Assembly: GCA_002361335.1 (NCBI GenBank)
Contig: DESS01000266.1
Location: 1 to 20,987 of the forward strand
DNA: 20,987 nucleotides
Source of the DNA: Richelia sp. UBA3308
GTDB lineage: Bacteria > Cyanobacteriota > Cyanobacteriia > Cyanobacteriales > Nostocaceae
Direction of reading: 5' to 3'
Part shown: piece by piece, positions 7,264 through 14,490 of the stretch
Position numbering within the stretch: position 1 is the stretch's first letter
Layout of the letters: every line of letters starts with the position of its first letter
Position numbers and translations under genes: made by a program
The notes under the pieces: model-generated
What the model saw: only the letters and a program-made list of their open reading frames with translations
The model's database searches: none
What the model was told of the DNA's origin: nothing

Positions 7264-9117
7264 ATGGTTCAAAATTATACAAATAGAGTTTCTTCAATCG
7301 GTAATAGTCAGCCGATAGAGAAAATTCTTAACAAAGATTATGTTCGAGTGGCTGTAAGCAAACCCGCTGACGAAAGCAACGAAAATATAATCGTTGCCGA
7401 TGCAGTAGCGCAAATGTTGGAAAATTTGGCGATCAAATCCGCCTACGGTGTTTCAGGGGGTGCCATGGCATCACTTTGGGGCGCTTTATCTAACAGTAAT
7501 ATAGAGGTGCTGAACTTCCGCCATGAAGCTGGAGCAGCATTTGCCGCAACAGAGGCTTATTTTGCTAGCGGCAATCCTACAGTGGTGTTTACCACAGCAG
7601 GACCAGGTATAACTAATGCTTTAACCGGCTTGTTCGCTGCCCGTGGTGAAGGTGCAAAAGTGATTTTGGTTTCAGCTTGCACTTCAGCACCACAACGAGG
7701 ACGGTGGGCGATTCAGGAAACCAGTAGCGACACCTTGCCCAGTAGCGGTATATTCACTACAGGTACAGTATTTAATTATGCTACCACAGTGGAATCACCC
7801 GCTCAACTGCCACAAATATTTCGTAAACTAGCTCTGGGACTTTCTGGGCCAGGAGGGTATGTAGCTCATTTGAGTATACCTACCGCCGTGCAAAACATGG
7901 ATATGAACGATACTCAATTGCCAGAACAAGGTGTTAGTTGTTCTTTGATGATGGCGAGTGAAGAAGCGATCGCCACAGCTTCAGAGTTACTTTCGGAAGG
8001 TACATTTGCAATTTGGCTAGGATTTGGTGCCCGTGGTGCGGCCGAGGAGATCCGCGAGCTTGCAGAAAAAACTGGAGCAGCGGTAATGTGTTCCCCTCGG
8101 GGTAAAGGAATTTTCCCCGAAGATCATCCTCAGTTTATTGGGGTAACAGGATTAGGTGGCCACGGTTCGGTGATGACATACATGCAAGAACAGGCACCTA
8201 TCCGCACTTTGGTGTTAGGAAGTCGTTTGAGCGAACCCACATCATTTTGGAATCAGCAAATGGTTCCTGCAAAAGGTTTTATTCATGTTGATATCGATCC
8301 CAACGTGCCGGGAGTAGCTTATCCCCATGCACAAACTTTAGGAATTCAGTCTGATATTAAAACCTTTATAAGGCAATTGCTATGTGAGTTGGAAGCCGAT
8401 ATCGAAGCAGTGGATCGAGTCAAAGCGCTTCAACCTTCATCTTTACCCAAGCCGGAACGTTTGAGTATTGAAACGCTTCAAAGATCGCCGGTGAGACCAG
8501 AAGTTTTGATGGAAGGGATTCAAAACATAATTGTTGACGGTAGCGATGCGGTTGTCATGGCTGAGTGCGGCAACTCGTTTACTTGGTCAACAAATCTATT
8601 GAGATTTAGTCAAACGAATCGTTATCGAGTCAGCACTGGAGTAGGTGCCATGGGACACACCGTGACTGGAGTTGTAGGTGCAGCTCAAGCTCGTAACGGA
8701 AAAGCAGTAGCAATTGTAGGAGACGGAGCCATGCTGATGAATAACGAAATCAGCACGGCGGTAAAATATCAGATTCCGGCAATTTGGATTGTCCTCAACG
8801 ACGGTCGTTATAATATGTGCCATCAAGGCATGAAAATGTTAGGTATGAAGGGCGCAGATGCAATCATCCCTGAGACAGATTTTGAAATGATTGCTAGAGG
8901 AATGGGAGCCGAAGGTATCCGCGTTACCAAAGAGTCTGAAATTACAGCAGCTTTAGAAAAGGCGATCGCAACAAATGGCCCGGTAGTAGTGGATGTACTC
9001 ATCGATCCACATAGAGCTGCTCCTTCTAAAGGACGTAATAAAGGTTTGGCTTCTCAAGGAGTTAAATCGACTTCTGAAAAGAAATCAAAAGTACAAGCAT
9101 CATTTCCGAATATCTAA
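7264..9117 (+). CDS. scyA: ScyA, ThDP-dependent acyloin synthase of scytonemin biosynthesis
   Basis: This 617-residue enzyme resembles the large subunit of acetolactate synthase. In the known pathway ScyA couples indole-3-pyruvate with p-hydroxyphenylpyruvate to a beta-keto acid. The N-terminal pyrimidine-binding domain (about 40-210) has the catalytic glutamate E88 in NFRHEAGAA. A central domain (about 230-380) contains HVDIDP. The C-terminal pyrophosphate-binding domain has the metal motif GDGAMLMNN from 486, running to ND at 512-513. Compared with housekeeping IlvB there is a longer N-terminal lead of about 40 residues and a basic C-terminal tail (from about 588). It is the first gene of the scy run, reads away from the two-component genes, and is followed directly by a scyB-type dehydrogenase and scyC, which excludes a branched-chain amino-acid role. 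The start ATG at 7264 has AGGGAG about 17 bases upstream, a weak spacing. Confidence 0.95.
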   Translation: MVQNYTNRVSSIGNSQPIEKILNKDYVRVAVSKPADESNENIIVADAVAQMLENLAIKSAYGVSGGAMASLWGALSNSNIEVLNFRHEAGAAFAATEAYFASGNPTVVFTTAGPGITNALTGLFAARGEGAKVILVSACTSAPQRGRWAIQETSSDTLPSSGIFTTGTVFNYATTVESPAQLPQIFRKLALGLSGPGGYVAHLSIPTAVQNMDMNDTQLPEQGVSCSLMMASEEAIATASELLSEGTFAIWLGFGARGAAEEIRELAEKTGAAVMCSPRGKGIFPEDHPQFIGVTGLGGHGSVMTYMQEQAPIRTLVLGSRLSEPTSFWNQQMVPAKGFIHVDIDPNVPGVAYPHAQTLGIQSDIKTFIRQLLCELEADIEAVDRVKALQPSSLPKPERLSIETLQRSPVRPEVLMEGIQNIIVDGSDAVVMAECGNSFTWSTNLLRFSQTNRYRVSTGVGAMGHTVTGVVGAAQARNGKAVAIVGDGAMLMNNEISTAVKYQIPAIWIVLNDGRYNMCHQGMKMLGMKGADAIIPETDFEMIARGMGAEGIRVTKESEITAALEKAIATNGPVVVDVLIDPHRAAPSKGRNKGLASQGVKSTSEKKSKVQASFPNI

Positions 9118-9124
9118 AAGAATT

Positions 9125-9153
9125 GTAGAGACGTAGTATTGCTACGTCTTTAC
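9125..9153 (+). repeat. 12-bp stem hairpin downstream of scyA
   Basis: GTAGAGACGTAG (9125-9136) and CTACGTCTTTAC (9142-9153) pair over 12 bases with one G-U wobble and a five-base loop, beginning eight bases after the scyA stop. No T-run follows, so intrinsic termination is doubtful. A degenerate relative (GTAGTGCTGCTACGTCTGTAA) occurs at about 20921-20941, which suggests a dispersed palindromic repeat. It might still stabilise the scyA message end. Confidence 0.6.
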
Positions 9154-9160
9154 AGCTTGC

Positions 9161-9202
9161 GGAGTAAGGAGTTAGAAATTAGGAATTAGGAGTTAGGAGT
9201 TT
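9161..9202 (+). repeat. Degenerate heptamer STRR (TTAGGAG type)
   Basis: Successive units of the form GGAGTAA, GGAGTTA, GAAATTA, GGAATTA, GGAGTTA and GGAGTTT follow one another in a seven-base rhythm between scyA and scyB. Confidence 0.7.
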
Positions 9203-9223
9203 TAACAAGTTGAAGTACATTTG

Positions 9224-9249
9224 GACGGGCAGGGATGCCCGTACCACAA
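9224..9249 (-). repeat. Dispersed palindromic repeat, copy 2
   Basis: This is the inverted counterpart of 191-216, with 25 of 26 bases identical once reverse-complemented. It lies inside the scyA-scyB spacer together with two different STRRs. Confidence 0.75.
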
Positions 9250-9290
9250 AAATATATTACTGTATTCAAAATAAAAGTAAAGTGCTGTAA

Positions 9291-9318
9291 CAACTAACAA
9301 CTAACAACTAACAACTAA
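9291..9318 (+). repeat. Heptamer STRR CAACTAA x4
   Basis: Four perfect tandem copies of CAACTAA end eight bases before the strong scyB ribosome-binding site (9327-9334). Confidence 0.85.
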
Positions 9319-9326
9319 TCAATTTT

Positions 9327-9334
9327 AGGAGGAG
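9327..9334 (+). promoter_or_regulatory. Strong ribosome-binding site fixing a TTG start for scyB
   Basis: AGGAGGAG ends eight bases before TTG at 9343. This is the best Shine-Dalgarno sequence in the window and it decides the unusual start codon. Confidence 0.8.
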
Positions 9335-9342
9335 TAAATAGG

Positions 9343-10434
9343 TTGAATCTTTTTGAAAATGTCACAGAAATGGGTCACGAACAAGTATTGTTTTGTAATG
9401 GCAAAGACCCAAATATTAAAGCAATAATTGCTATTCATGACACAAGTTTAGGACCGGCAATGGGAGCAACACGAATGTTGCCCTATGTCAATGAACAAGC
9501 TGCTTTAAAAGATGCCTTACGTTTAAGTCGGGGTATGACTTATAAGGCGGCTTGTGCTAATCTTCCCGTTGGTGGAGGTAAAGCTGTAATTATTGGTAAT
9601 CCCCAAGAAAAAACTGACGAACTTCTATATGCTTACGGACGTTTTGTCAATAGTTTGAACGGACGTTTTATTACGGGTCAAGATGTAAATATGACCCCAG
9701 ATGATGTGAGAAAAATTAGTAGAGAAACTAATTATGTTGTTGGGGTTGAAGAAAAGTCCGGGGGACCGGCACCTGTAACTGGATGGGGAGTATTTTTAGG
9801 TTTAAAAGCGGCGGTTGAGTTTCGCTTAAAAACTTCCGATTTAACAGGACTAAAAGTAGCAGTTCAAGGATTAGGAAATGTCGGTACAAATGTTTGCCGT
9901 CATTTACATGAAAATGGTGCAAAATTGTTTGTTACTGATATCTCTAAAGAAAGAACTGAGGAGATAAAGCGTCTATTTGATGCTACAGTCGTAGAACCTT
10001 CAGAAATTTATCAACTCGATGTTGATGTATTTTCTCCTTGTGCTTTAGGTGGAATTCTTAATAGTGAAACAATTCCTCAAATTAAAGCGAAGGTAATTGC
10101 TGGTGCTGCAAATAATCAGCTTGGTGAGGAAAAAGCAGATGGAATGATGCTTGTAGAAAAAGGCATTTTATATGCTCCTGATTATGTAATTAATGCAGGA
10201 GGATTAATCAATGTTTATAATGAAATGATTGGTTATAACGAAGAAAAAGCCTTTAAGCAAGTAAAAAATATTTATAATACTTTACTTGATATTTTTGACC
10301 GAGCCGAAAATCAGCAGATTACCACAGATGATGCTTCCAAGCAATTAGCAGAAGAAAGAATTTCTAATGCTAAAAATATAAAAAAGGTTTTAGCAACTTC
10401 TACATCAAATAACGGTAAAAACGGTAAAAATTAA
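9343..10434 (+). CDS. scyB: ScyB, tryptophan dehydrogenase (Leu/Phe dehydrogenase family)
   Basis: This 363-residue amino-acid dehydrogenase belongs to the Glu/Leu/Phe/Val family. ScyB is known to oxidatively deaminate L-tryptophan to indole-3-pyruvate with NAD, supplying ScyA. The N-terminal catalytic domain has substrate lysine K68 (GMTYKAA), catalytic lysine K80 in LPVGGGKA, and D114 in TGQDVN. The Rossmann domain has GLGNVG at 176-181. The 3' part includes the NAGG substrate/cofactor motif typical of the family. Translation starts at TTG 9343: a perfect AGGAGGAG sits eight bases upstream, and the N-terminus LFENVTEMGHEQV matches the family, whereas the next ATG (9370) would remove it. The last residues are Asn/Gly/Lys-rich and low in complexity. 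It lies 225 bases after scyA, with several repeats between, and 67 bases before scyC. Confidence 0.95.
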   Translation: MNLFENVTEMGHEQVLFCNGKDPNIKAIIAIHDTSLGPAMGATRMLPYVNEQAALKDALRLSRGMTYKAACANLPVGGGKAVIIGNPQEKTDELLYAYGRFVNSLNGRFITGQDVNMTPDDVRKISRETNYVVGVEEKSGGPAPVTGWGVFLGLKAAVEFRLKTSDLTGLKVAVQGLGNVGTNVCRHLHENGAKLFVTDISKERTEEIKRLFDATVVEPSEIYQLDVDVFSPCALGGILNSETIPQIKAKVIAGAANNQLGEEKADGMMLVEKGILYAPDYVINAGGLINVYNEMIGYNEEKAFKQVKNIYNTLLDIFDRAENQQITTDDASKQLAEERISNAKNIKKVLATSTSNNGKNGKN

Positions 10435-10449
10435 GTAATTTTTGACTGT

Positions 10450-10482
10450 CAGACTTTTGACTTTTGAATGCCAGACTTTTGA
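10450..10482 (+). repeat. Direct repeat CAGACTTTTGA in the scyB-scyC spacer
   Basis: CAGACTTTTGA occurs at 10450-10460 and 10472-10482, with a third partial ACTTTTGA-like unit between them. The repeats fill most of the 67-base spacer. Confidence 0.55.
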
Positions 10483-10501
10483 ATTATATTGAGGGGTGAT
10501 A

Positions 10502-11446
10502 ATGGAAAAAAACACGTTTGCGACATCGGCTTATATTGCGACTTCACCAAAAACAGCTTTTGAATATCTTTGTAGTTTAAAGAATCTGGATGAATGGACG
10601 CTATTTAGCCGCATGATAGAAAAAATTGATGAAGATACTTGGCTGGGAACAGCTTCTGGTTATCATCAAAATCTTTACTATCATGTTAAAAAGCTGGAGA
10701 ATCCTAAGTTTTATGGGATTGAATGGCACTGTGGATTAGAATATCAACAGTATTTTCAAGTTTATCCAGTACTGCTTTTTCCCACCGATTATATCGAACC
10801 GGGAACAGAGGAAAAAGGAGTTTATTTCCACTGGTTAAGTTTTGTCGATCCCAAGCGACAAACTGGGATGATTATGCAAGGGATTCATAATGTACATACT
10901 TCTGAATCTCGTTCCCTCAAAGCAAATCTAGAACGTAAAGCTGGTTTTACTTCAGCCGCAAAAGGATCTCACTTTATAGATACTGACACAATATATGTTG
11001 ATGCGCCAATTGAAATGGGTATCGAATTCTTGCAAGATTTGCGGAATATGGACGAATGGGCGCATTTAGTCAGACCAAATGGTGAGATTTCTCAATCTGA
11101 AGGTGAATTTCTCGATGAGTACGATCAAAAGCTAAAAGTTTCTGTAGAGTTACATGGTTTGAGTAAATATTATTTGCTCGAACAAGAATTCTATTATCCA
11201 GAGTACGAATTTTATCAGCGGACTCCCATGCTGTTAATACCATGTTCTTATGCTTTTGCAGATGCGGAAGCCCGTGGTTTTATTATGCACAGAATCAGTT
11301 TCTGGAAAGCAGATAAATCTCAAGTTCACGGCAAGCTGCAAATGGAAGATTTAGGTGCTGAAAGCATGAACATCAAACGGATGTTGGAGAAAAAAGCGGG
11401 TAATTTGGAAAGCTTCGATCGGGGAATGAGCTATATTCCTCAATAG
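10502..11446 (+). CDS. scyC: ScyC, scytonemin cyclase
   Basis: This 314-residue protein is inferred to be ScyC from its place after scyA and scyB and from its unique sequence. ScyC is known to cyclise and decarboxylate the ScyA product to the cyclopentyl[b]indole core. The sequence is an internal tandem duplication. Residues about 5-148 and 158-300 align: each begins with a short strand (YIATSP / IYVDAP), has FL..L.N(L/M)DEW near its start (28-32 and 182-186), an aromatic-rich middle ending in a PVLLFP / PMLLIP strand, and ends in ERKAG / EKKAG. The layout suggests two SRPBCC (START-like) folds, but no named catalytic motif is visible. No signal peptide is present, so it acts in the cytoplasm. 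GAGG lies seven bases before ATG 10502; a GTG at 10496 overlaps that ribosome site and is less likely. Confidence 0.93.
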   Translation: MEKNTFATSAYIATSPKTAFEYLCSLKNLDEWTLFSRMIEKIDEDTWLGTASGYHQNLYYHVKKLENPKFYGIEWHCGLEYQQYFQVYPVLLFPTDYIEPGTEEKGVYFHWLSFVDPKRQTGMIMQGIHNVHTSESRSLKANLERKAGFTSAAKGSHFIDTDTIYVDAPIEMGIEFLQDLRNMDEWAHLVRPNGEISQSEGEFLDEYDQKLKVSVELHGLSKYYLLEQEFYYPEYEFYQRTPMLLIPCSYAFADAEARGFIMHRISFWKADKSQVHGKLQMEDLGAESMNIKRMLEKKAGNLESFDRGMSYIPQ

Positions 11447-11448
11447 TG

Positions 11449-11507
11449 GAATTTAGAATTTAGAATCAATTCTAAATTCTAAATTCTAAATTCTAAATTC
11501 TAAATTC
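11449..11507 (+). repeat. STRR TTCTAAA x5 with inverted copy (18-bp hairpin) between scyC and scyD
   Basis: Five tandem TTCTAAA units occupy 11470-11507. Just before them GAATTTAGAATTTAGAAT (11449-11466) is the exact reverse complement of 11469-11486. The pair gives a perfect 18-bp inverted repeat starting two bases after the scyC stop. An RNA hairpin here is AT-rich but long, and could affect processing between scyC and scyD. Confidence 0.85.
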
Positions 11508-11551
11508 AATTTTCTATATATTACTGCGTTAAATTTATTCATTTTTGGTAA

Positions 11552-12664
11552 ATGAGTGTACAACAACTTACAAATACTTCTTTTACAATACTTGCCGGAG
11601 GTCTTAATAATCCCAAAGGATTAACATTTGCTCCCGATGGCAGTTTATATGTTGTAGAAGCAGGAATTGGCGGAGATGGAGCATCGATTCCTGCTCCTAG
11701 CAAACAAGGAAATTTAAGTTATGGACTTAGCGGTGCTATTTGCAAAATTGAAAATGGCACTGCTAAACGTGTTTTGAGTGGATTATCTTCTGTTGCTTTT
11801 GGCGATGGTACTGGTGCTGCTGGCCCTCACGATATCAAGTTTGATGCAACAGGAAAGGCTTATGTTCTCTTCGGGTTGGCGGCTAATCCTGTTCTTCGTA
11901 AATCCCTCGGAGATACTTACTTAGGACAAATCATTACTTGTGATTTTAGTAATAATACTTTGTCAAGTATAGTAGATATCTCTAATTATAAAATTACAAA
12001 CAAGATTGTGTCAAGCGATTGTGAAGTTGTAAGCAATCCCTTGTCTTTCTACGTAGATAATAATAAATTGGTAGTAGTTGATGCGGGCAGAAACAGTCTC
12101 TTCAGCGTAAATACTGATGGCAGCAATTTGAAATTAGTTGCTGCGATTCCCGATCGGATATTAACTAATCCAATATTTCCTGGTGCGAAGTCGCAGAATT
12201 TTGACCGGGGACACGTACCACCACCTAGGGCTTATCCTCAAGCGCCACCATCCGGGCTGTCAATTCAATCTGTACCTACAGATGTAATTAAAGGTGCGGA
12301 TGGTGTTTATTACGTTTGCGAATTTACTGGTTTTCCCTTTCCAGAAGGCGATGCAAAAATTTATCGAATAGATGCTTCTGGAAAACTAGAAGTTTTCGCT
12401 GATGGATTTACGCAATTAATAGATATGGCTTTCGATGCCGATGGTAATTTGTATGTTTTACAACATATGAATCAGTCTGGCTGGAAAGGAAAACCAGATG
12501 GAGCGTTAATTAAAATTACTCCAAATGGTGAACGTAAAACTCTTATTGAGGGTGATGGATTAGAATCTCCTTCCGCCTTCACAATTGGACCTGATGGTGC
12601 TTTTTATATCATCAATAGAGGCGGTAATCCGGGAAGCGGACAGATTGTCAGAGTGGAACCTTGA
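11552..12664 (+). CDS. scyD: ScyD, ScyD/ScyE-family beta-propeller protein
   Basis: This 370-residue ScyD/ScyE-family protein is built from repeated propeller-blade units (NPKGLTFAPDGSLYVVE, PHDIKFDATGKAYVLFG, DMAFDADGNLYVLQHMN, SAFTIGPDGAFYIINRG). The exact role in scytonemin assembly is not settled; genetic work in Nostoc suggests that the accessory scy genes differ in how essential they are. Its closest visible relative is the next gene, scyE, along nearly the whole length, so the two arose by tandem duplication. Unlike ScyE, it starts directly with MSVQQLTNTSFTILAGGL, has no signal peptide and no C-terminal anchor. An in-frame TAA immediately before the ATG rules out a longer start. A Pro-rich loop (about 222-236, VPPPRAYPQAPPSG) sits where ScyE has its longer acidic insert. 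No clear ribosome site precedes the ATG. Confidence 0.9.
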   Translation: MSVQQLTNTSFTILAGGLNNPKGLTFAPDGSLYVVEAGIGGDGASIPAPSKQGNLSYGLSGAICKIENGTAKRVLSGLSSVAFGDGTGAAGPHDIKFDATGKAYVLFGLAANPVLRKSLGDTYLGQIITCDFSNNTLSSIVDISNYKITNKIVSSDCEVVSNPLSFYVDNNKLVVVDAGRNSLFSVNTDGSNLKLVAAIPDRILTNPIFPGAKSQNFDRGHVPPPRAYPQAPPSGLSIQSVPTDVIKGADGVYYVCEFTGFPFPEGDAKIYRIDASGKLEVFADGFTQLIDMAFDADGNLYVLQHMNQSGWKGKPDGALIKITPNGERKTLIEGDGLESPSAFTIGPDGAFYIINRGGNPGSGQIVRVEP

Positions 12665-12674
12665 AGATTTAAGG

Positions 12675-12725
12675 TTTTAGATATTAATCTAAAATCTAAT
12701 ATCCAATATCTAAAATCTAAAATCT
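12675..12725 (+). repeat. Degenerate AAAATCT-type STRR with 11-bp inverted repeat between scyD and scyE
   Basis: Units of AATCTAA/AAAATCT recur through this stretch. TTTTAGATATT (12675-12685) and AATATCTAAAA (12705-12715) form a perfect 11-bp inverted repeat with a 19-base loop. No T-run follows directly. Confidence 0.65.
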
Positions 12726-12783
12726 CAAAGTTCTTTAAAAAAACTGCATTTATTCGATAAACTACTAATCAATTTCACCAACA

Positions 12784-14190
12784 ATGAAATTTAAGTCAAT
12801 TGCTCTTACATTATTCACTGCTAGTGTTGCTTCTATTTTTGGAACAACAGCAGCACAAGCAGCTTCGCTATCAGTGCTAGCCGATGGACTTGATAACCCC
12901 CGGAACTTCGACTGGGATAAAAACGGAAATATTTACTTGACAACCAGCGGTAGAGGTGGTGATGGAGAAGATGGAAGATGTATCCCATCACCTAGCGCTC
13001 AATTTATTCCTTTGTGTGCTGGTTCAACTGGTACCTTGATTAAAATTACTCCCGATGGTAAGCAAGAAACAGTAATCCCAGATTTGACTTCCATTGCATT
13101 AACGCCCTTTGGAGAACAAGCAGCAGGCCCAGCGGACTTCAAATTTGACAATAAAGGTACTCCTTATCTATTAATGGGACTTGCGGGAAATCCAGCAGAG
13201 CGGGATACTACATTAAAATCTCCAACCCTAGGTAAGTTATGGGAAGTGGACTTAGAAACTGGTTCTCTTATAAGAGAAGTTGCCGATTATGGTCAATATG
13301 AAAGCGACTTCAACCCCGATGGCTCTGACTTAATTGGTAATCCTTACGCGATGACAATTAAGGATAATACTGCTTACGTAGTTGATGGTGGTGCCAACGT
13401 AATTTGGAAAACACCACTTGATGAAGGCGGTGTTGAGAATGTAGCGGCGTTCCCTATTCTACCAATTGATCAAAGCCTACTTGAATTTCCTAGCTTTGAA
13501 CCCGAAGGTGAAATTCCGGATGCACCACCTCAAGGTGATAACCAAGCACCAAGCGCCCCACCAAGCGAAGGAGAAGCAACAAGTCAAGATTTTCCCATCA
13601 CTTTCCAATCAGTACCTACAGGAATTACCGAATCTCCCGATGGTGGTTTCACTGTAGCTGAATACTCTTATTTCCCTTATCCAGAAGGTAGAGCGCGTCT
13701 GTATTCAGTTGACGAAGATTTGAATATAGAAGAAACAATCACCAACGGTGGTAACGGCTTTACTCAGTTAACTGGTACAGCCTACGACGAATCAGGCAAC
13801 TTGTACGTGTTGCAACACATGAACACCTCGGAATGGAAGAACATTCTCCAAGGTGGCGAAGTAATCGGTGATATCAGCAGTTCGATTATCAAAGTTTCCC
13901 CAGATGGAACTCGGGAAACCATCTGGAACGGTAACGGATTAGAAGCAGCTTCCGGTTTAACTTATCGCGATGGTGCTTTATATACCGCCAACCGCGCTCG
14001 TTTAGCGGAAACGGGACAATTAGTCAAGATTGACTTACACAAAGGTGGTGATAAGCCCAAGTCAGTTCCCGAACCTGCTTCGATACTTGGTTTATTAGTA
14101 GTAGCTGGGGCTGGTGCGGCTCTAGGAAGCAAGCGCAAGCGTCAGGAACAGAAGCTAGAAGAAATTTTAGACAAAGTAGAAGTTCTTTAA
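12784..14190 (+). CDS. scyE: ScyE, exported ScyD/ScyE-family protein with PEP-CTERM anchor
   Basis: This 468-residue propeller-type protein is paralogous to ScyD. An N-terminal signal peptide (KFKS, hydrophobic core, then TAAQA before ASLS, cleavage near residue 27) sends it across the inner membrane. The blade units are recognisable (NPRNFDWDKNGNIYLTTS, PADFKFDNKGTPYLLMG, GTAYDESGNLYVLQHMN). An acidic, Pro-rich insert of about 35 residues (about 236-270) separates two halves. Near the C-terminus VPEPASILGLLVVAGAGAAL followed by KRKRQ is a PEP-CTERM sorting signal, which in cyanobacteria is processed by an exosortase; an unusually long tail of about 17 residues follows the basic cluster. The protein therefore probably acts in the periplasm or envelope, where scytonemin monomers are finished. 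No exosortase gene is in the window. The function remains inferred from cluster membership. Confidence 0.9.
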   Translation: MKFKSIALTLFTASVASIFGTTAAQAASLSVLADGLDNPRNFDWDKNGNIYLTTSGRGGDGEDGRCIPSPSAQFIPLCAGSTGTLIKITPDGKQETVIPDLTSIALTPFGEQAAGPADFKFDNKGTPYLLMGLAGNPAERDTTLKSPTLGKLWEVDLETGSLIREVADYGQYESDFNPDGSDLIGNPYAMTIKDNTAYVVDGGANVIWKTPLDEGGVENVAAFPILPIDQSLLEFPSFEPEGEIPDAPPQGDNQAPSAPPSEGEATSQDFPITFQSVPTGITESPDGGFTVAEYSYFPYPEGRARLYSVDEDLNIEETITNGGNGFTQLTGTAYDESGNLYVLQHMNTSEWKNILQGGEVIGDISSSIIKVSPDGTRETIWNGNGLEAASGLTYRDGALYTANRARLAETGQLVKIDLHKGGDKPKSVPEPASILGLLVVAGAGAALGSKRKRQEQKLEEILDKVEVL

Positions 14191-14215
14191 CAATTAACAA
14201 TTATCAATTTTGTAG

Positions 14216-14274
14216 GGTGTGTGACGCTTTAATAAATGTTGTAAGTACTTATAACCTTTGTAGTGTCACGCACC
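14216..14274 (+). repeat. Small palindromic element between scyE and scyF
   Basis: GGTGTGTGAC (14216-14225) and GTCACGCACC (14265-14274) form a 10-bp stem with one G-U pair. Between them lies a second near-palindrome, GTTGTAAGTACTTATAAC. GGTGYGT...ACGCACC ends are typical of small dispersed palindromic (MITE-like) repeats in cyanobacteria. It may also weaken read-through from scyE to scyF. Confidence 0.6.
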
Positions 14275-14363
14275 ACTTGCAACCTAGTTGGTAATTGATC
14301 GACTATATCCATATAGTGAAAATCGAATCATTGGATACTTAGAACTTTCCAAGTTAAAAAACA

Positions 14364-14414
14364 GCAAGTTGCTGCCGACTAATTTTTTTCAAACAGCATC
14401 AAACAGCAACTTGC
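14364..14414 (+). promoter_or_regulatory. 11-bp inverted repeat in the scyF leader region
   Basis: GCAAGTTGCTG (14364-14374) and CAGCAACTTGC (14404-14414) are perfect reverse complements. A T-run (14382-14389) lies between them. AAACAGCA is also repeated directly at 14391 and 14401. Together with the palindrome at 14425 this makes an unusually structured upstream region for scyF. Confidence 0.5.
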
Positions 14415-14424
14415 CGCTAACAAT

Positions 14425-14442
14425 TCCAGGTCTAGACCTGGA
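14425..14442. promoter_or_regulatory. Perfect 18-bp palindrome upstream of scyF
   Basis: TCCAGGTCTAGACCTGGA reads the same on both strands with no mismatch and ends 48 bases before the scyF start. A gapless palindrome of this length suits an operator for a dimeric repressor, or a short RNA hairpin next to the ribosome site. Which protein might bind is unknown. Confidence 0.45.
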
Positions 14443-14490
14443 GGGATTTCCTAATCAAAAGTATAACTACCCTTATCAGGGAATTCAACA

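Noticed and set aside
7264..9117. Housekeeping acetolactate synthase large subunit (ilvB)
   Set aside because: No ilvN or ilvC lies nearby, the N- and C-terminal extensions differ, and the gene is followed by scyB to scyF.
9343..10434. Ordinary leucine or glutamate dehydrogenase
   Set aside because: The family is the same, but its place between scyA and scyC makes the tryptophan dehydrogenase ScyB far more likely.
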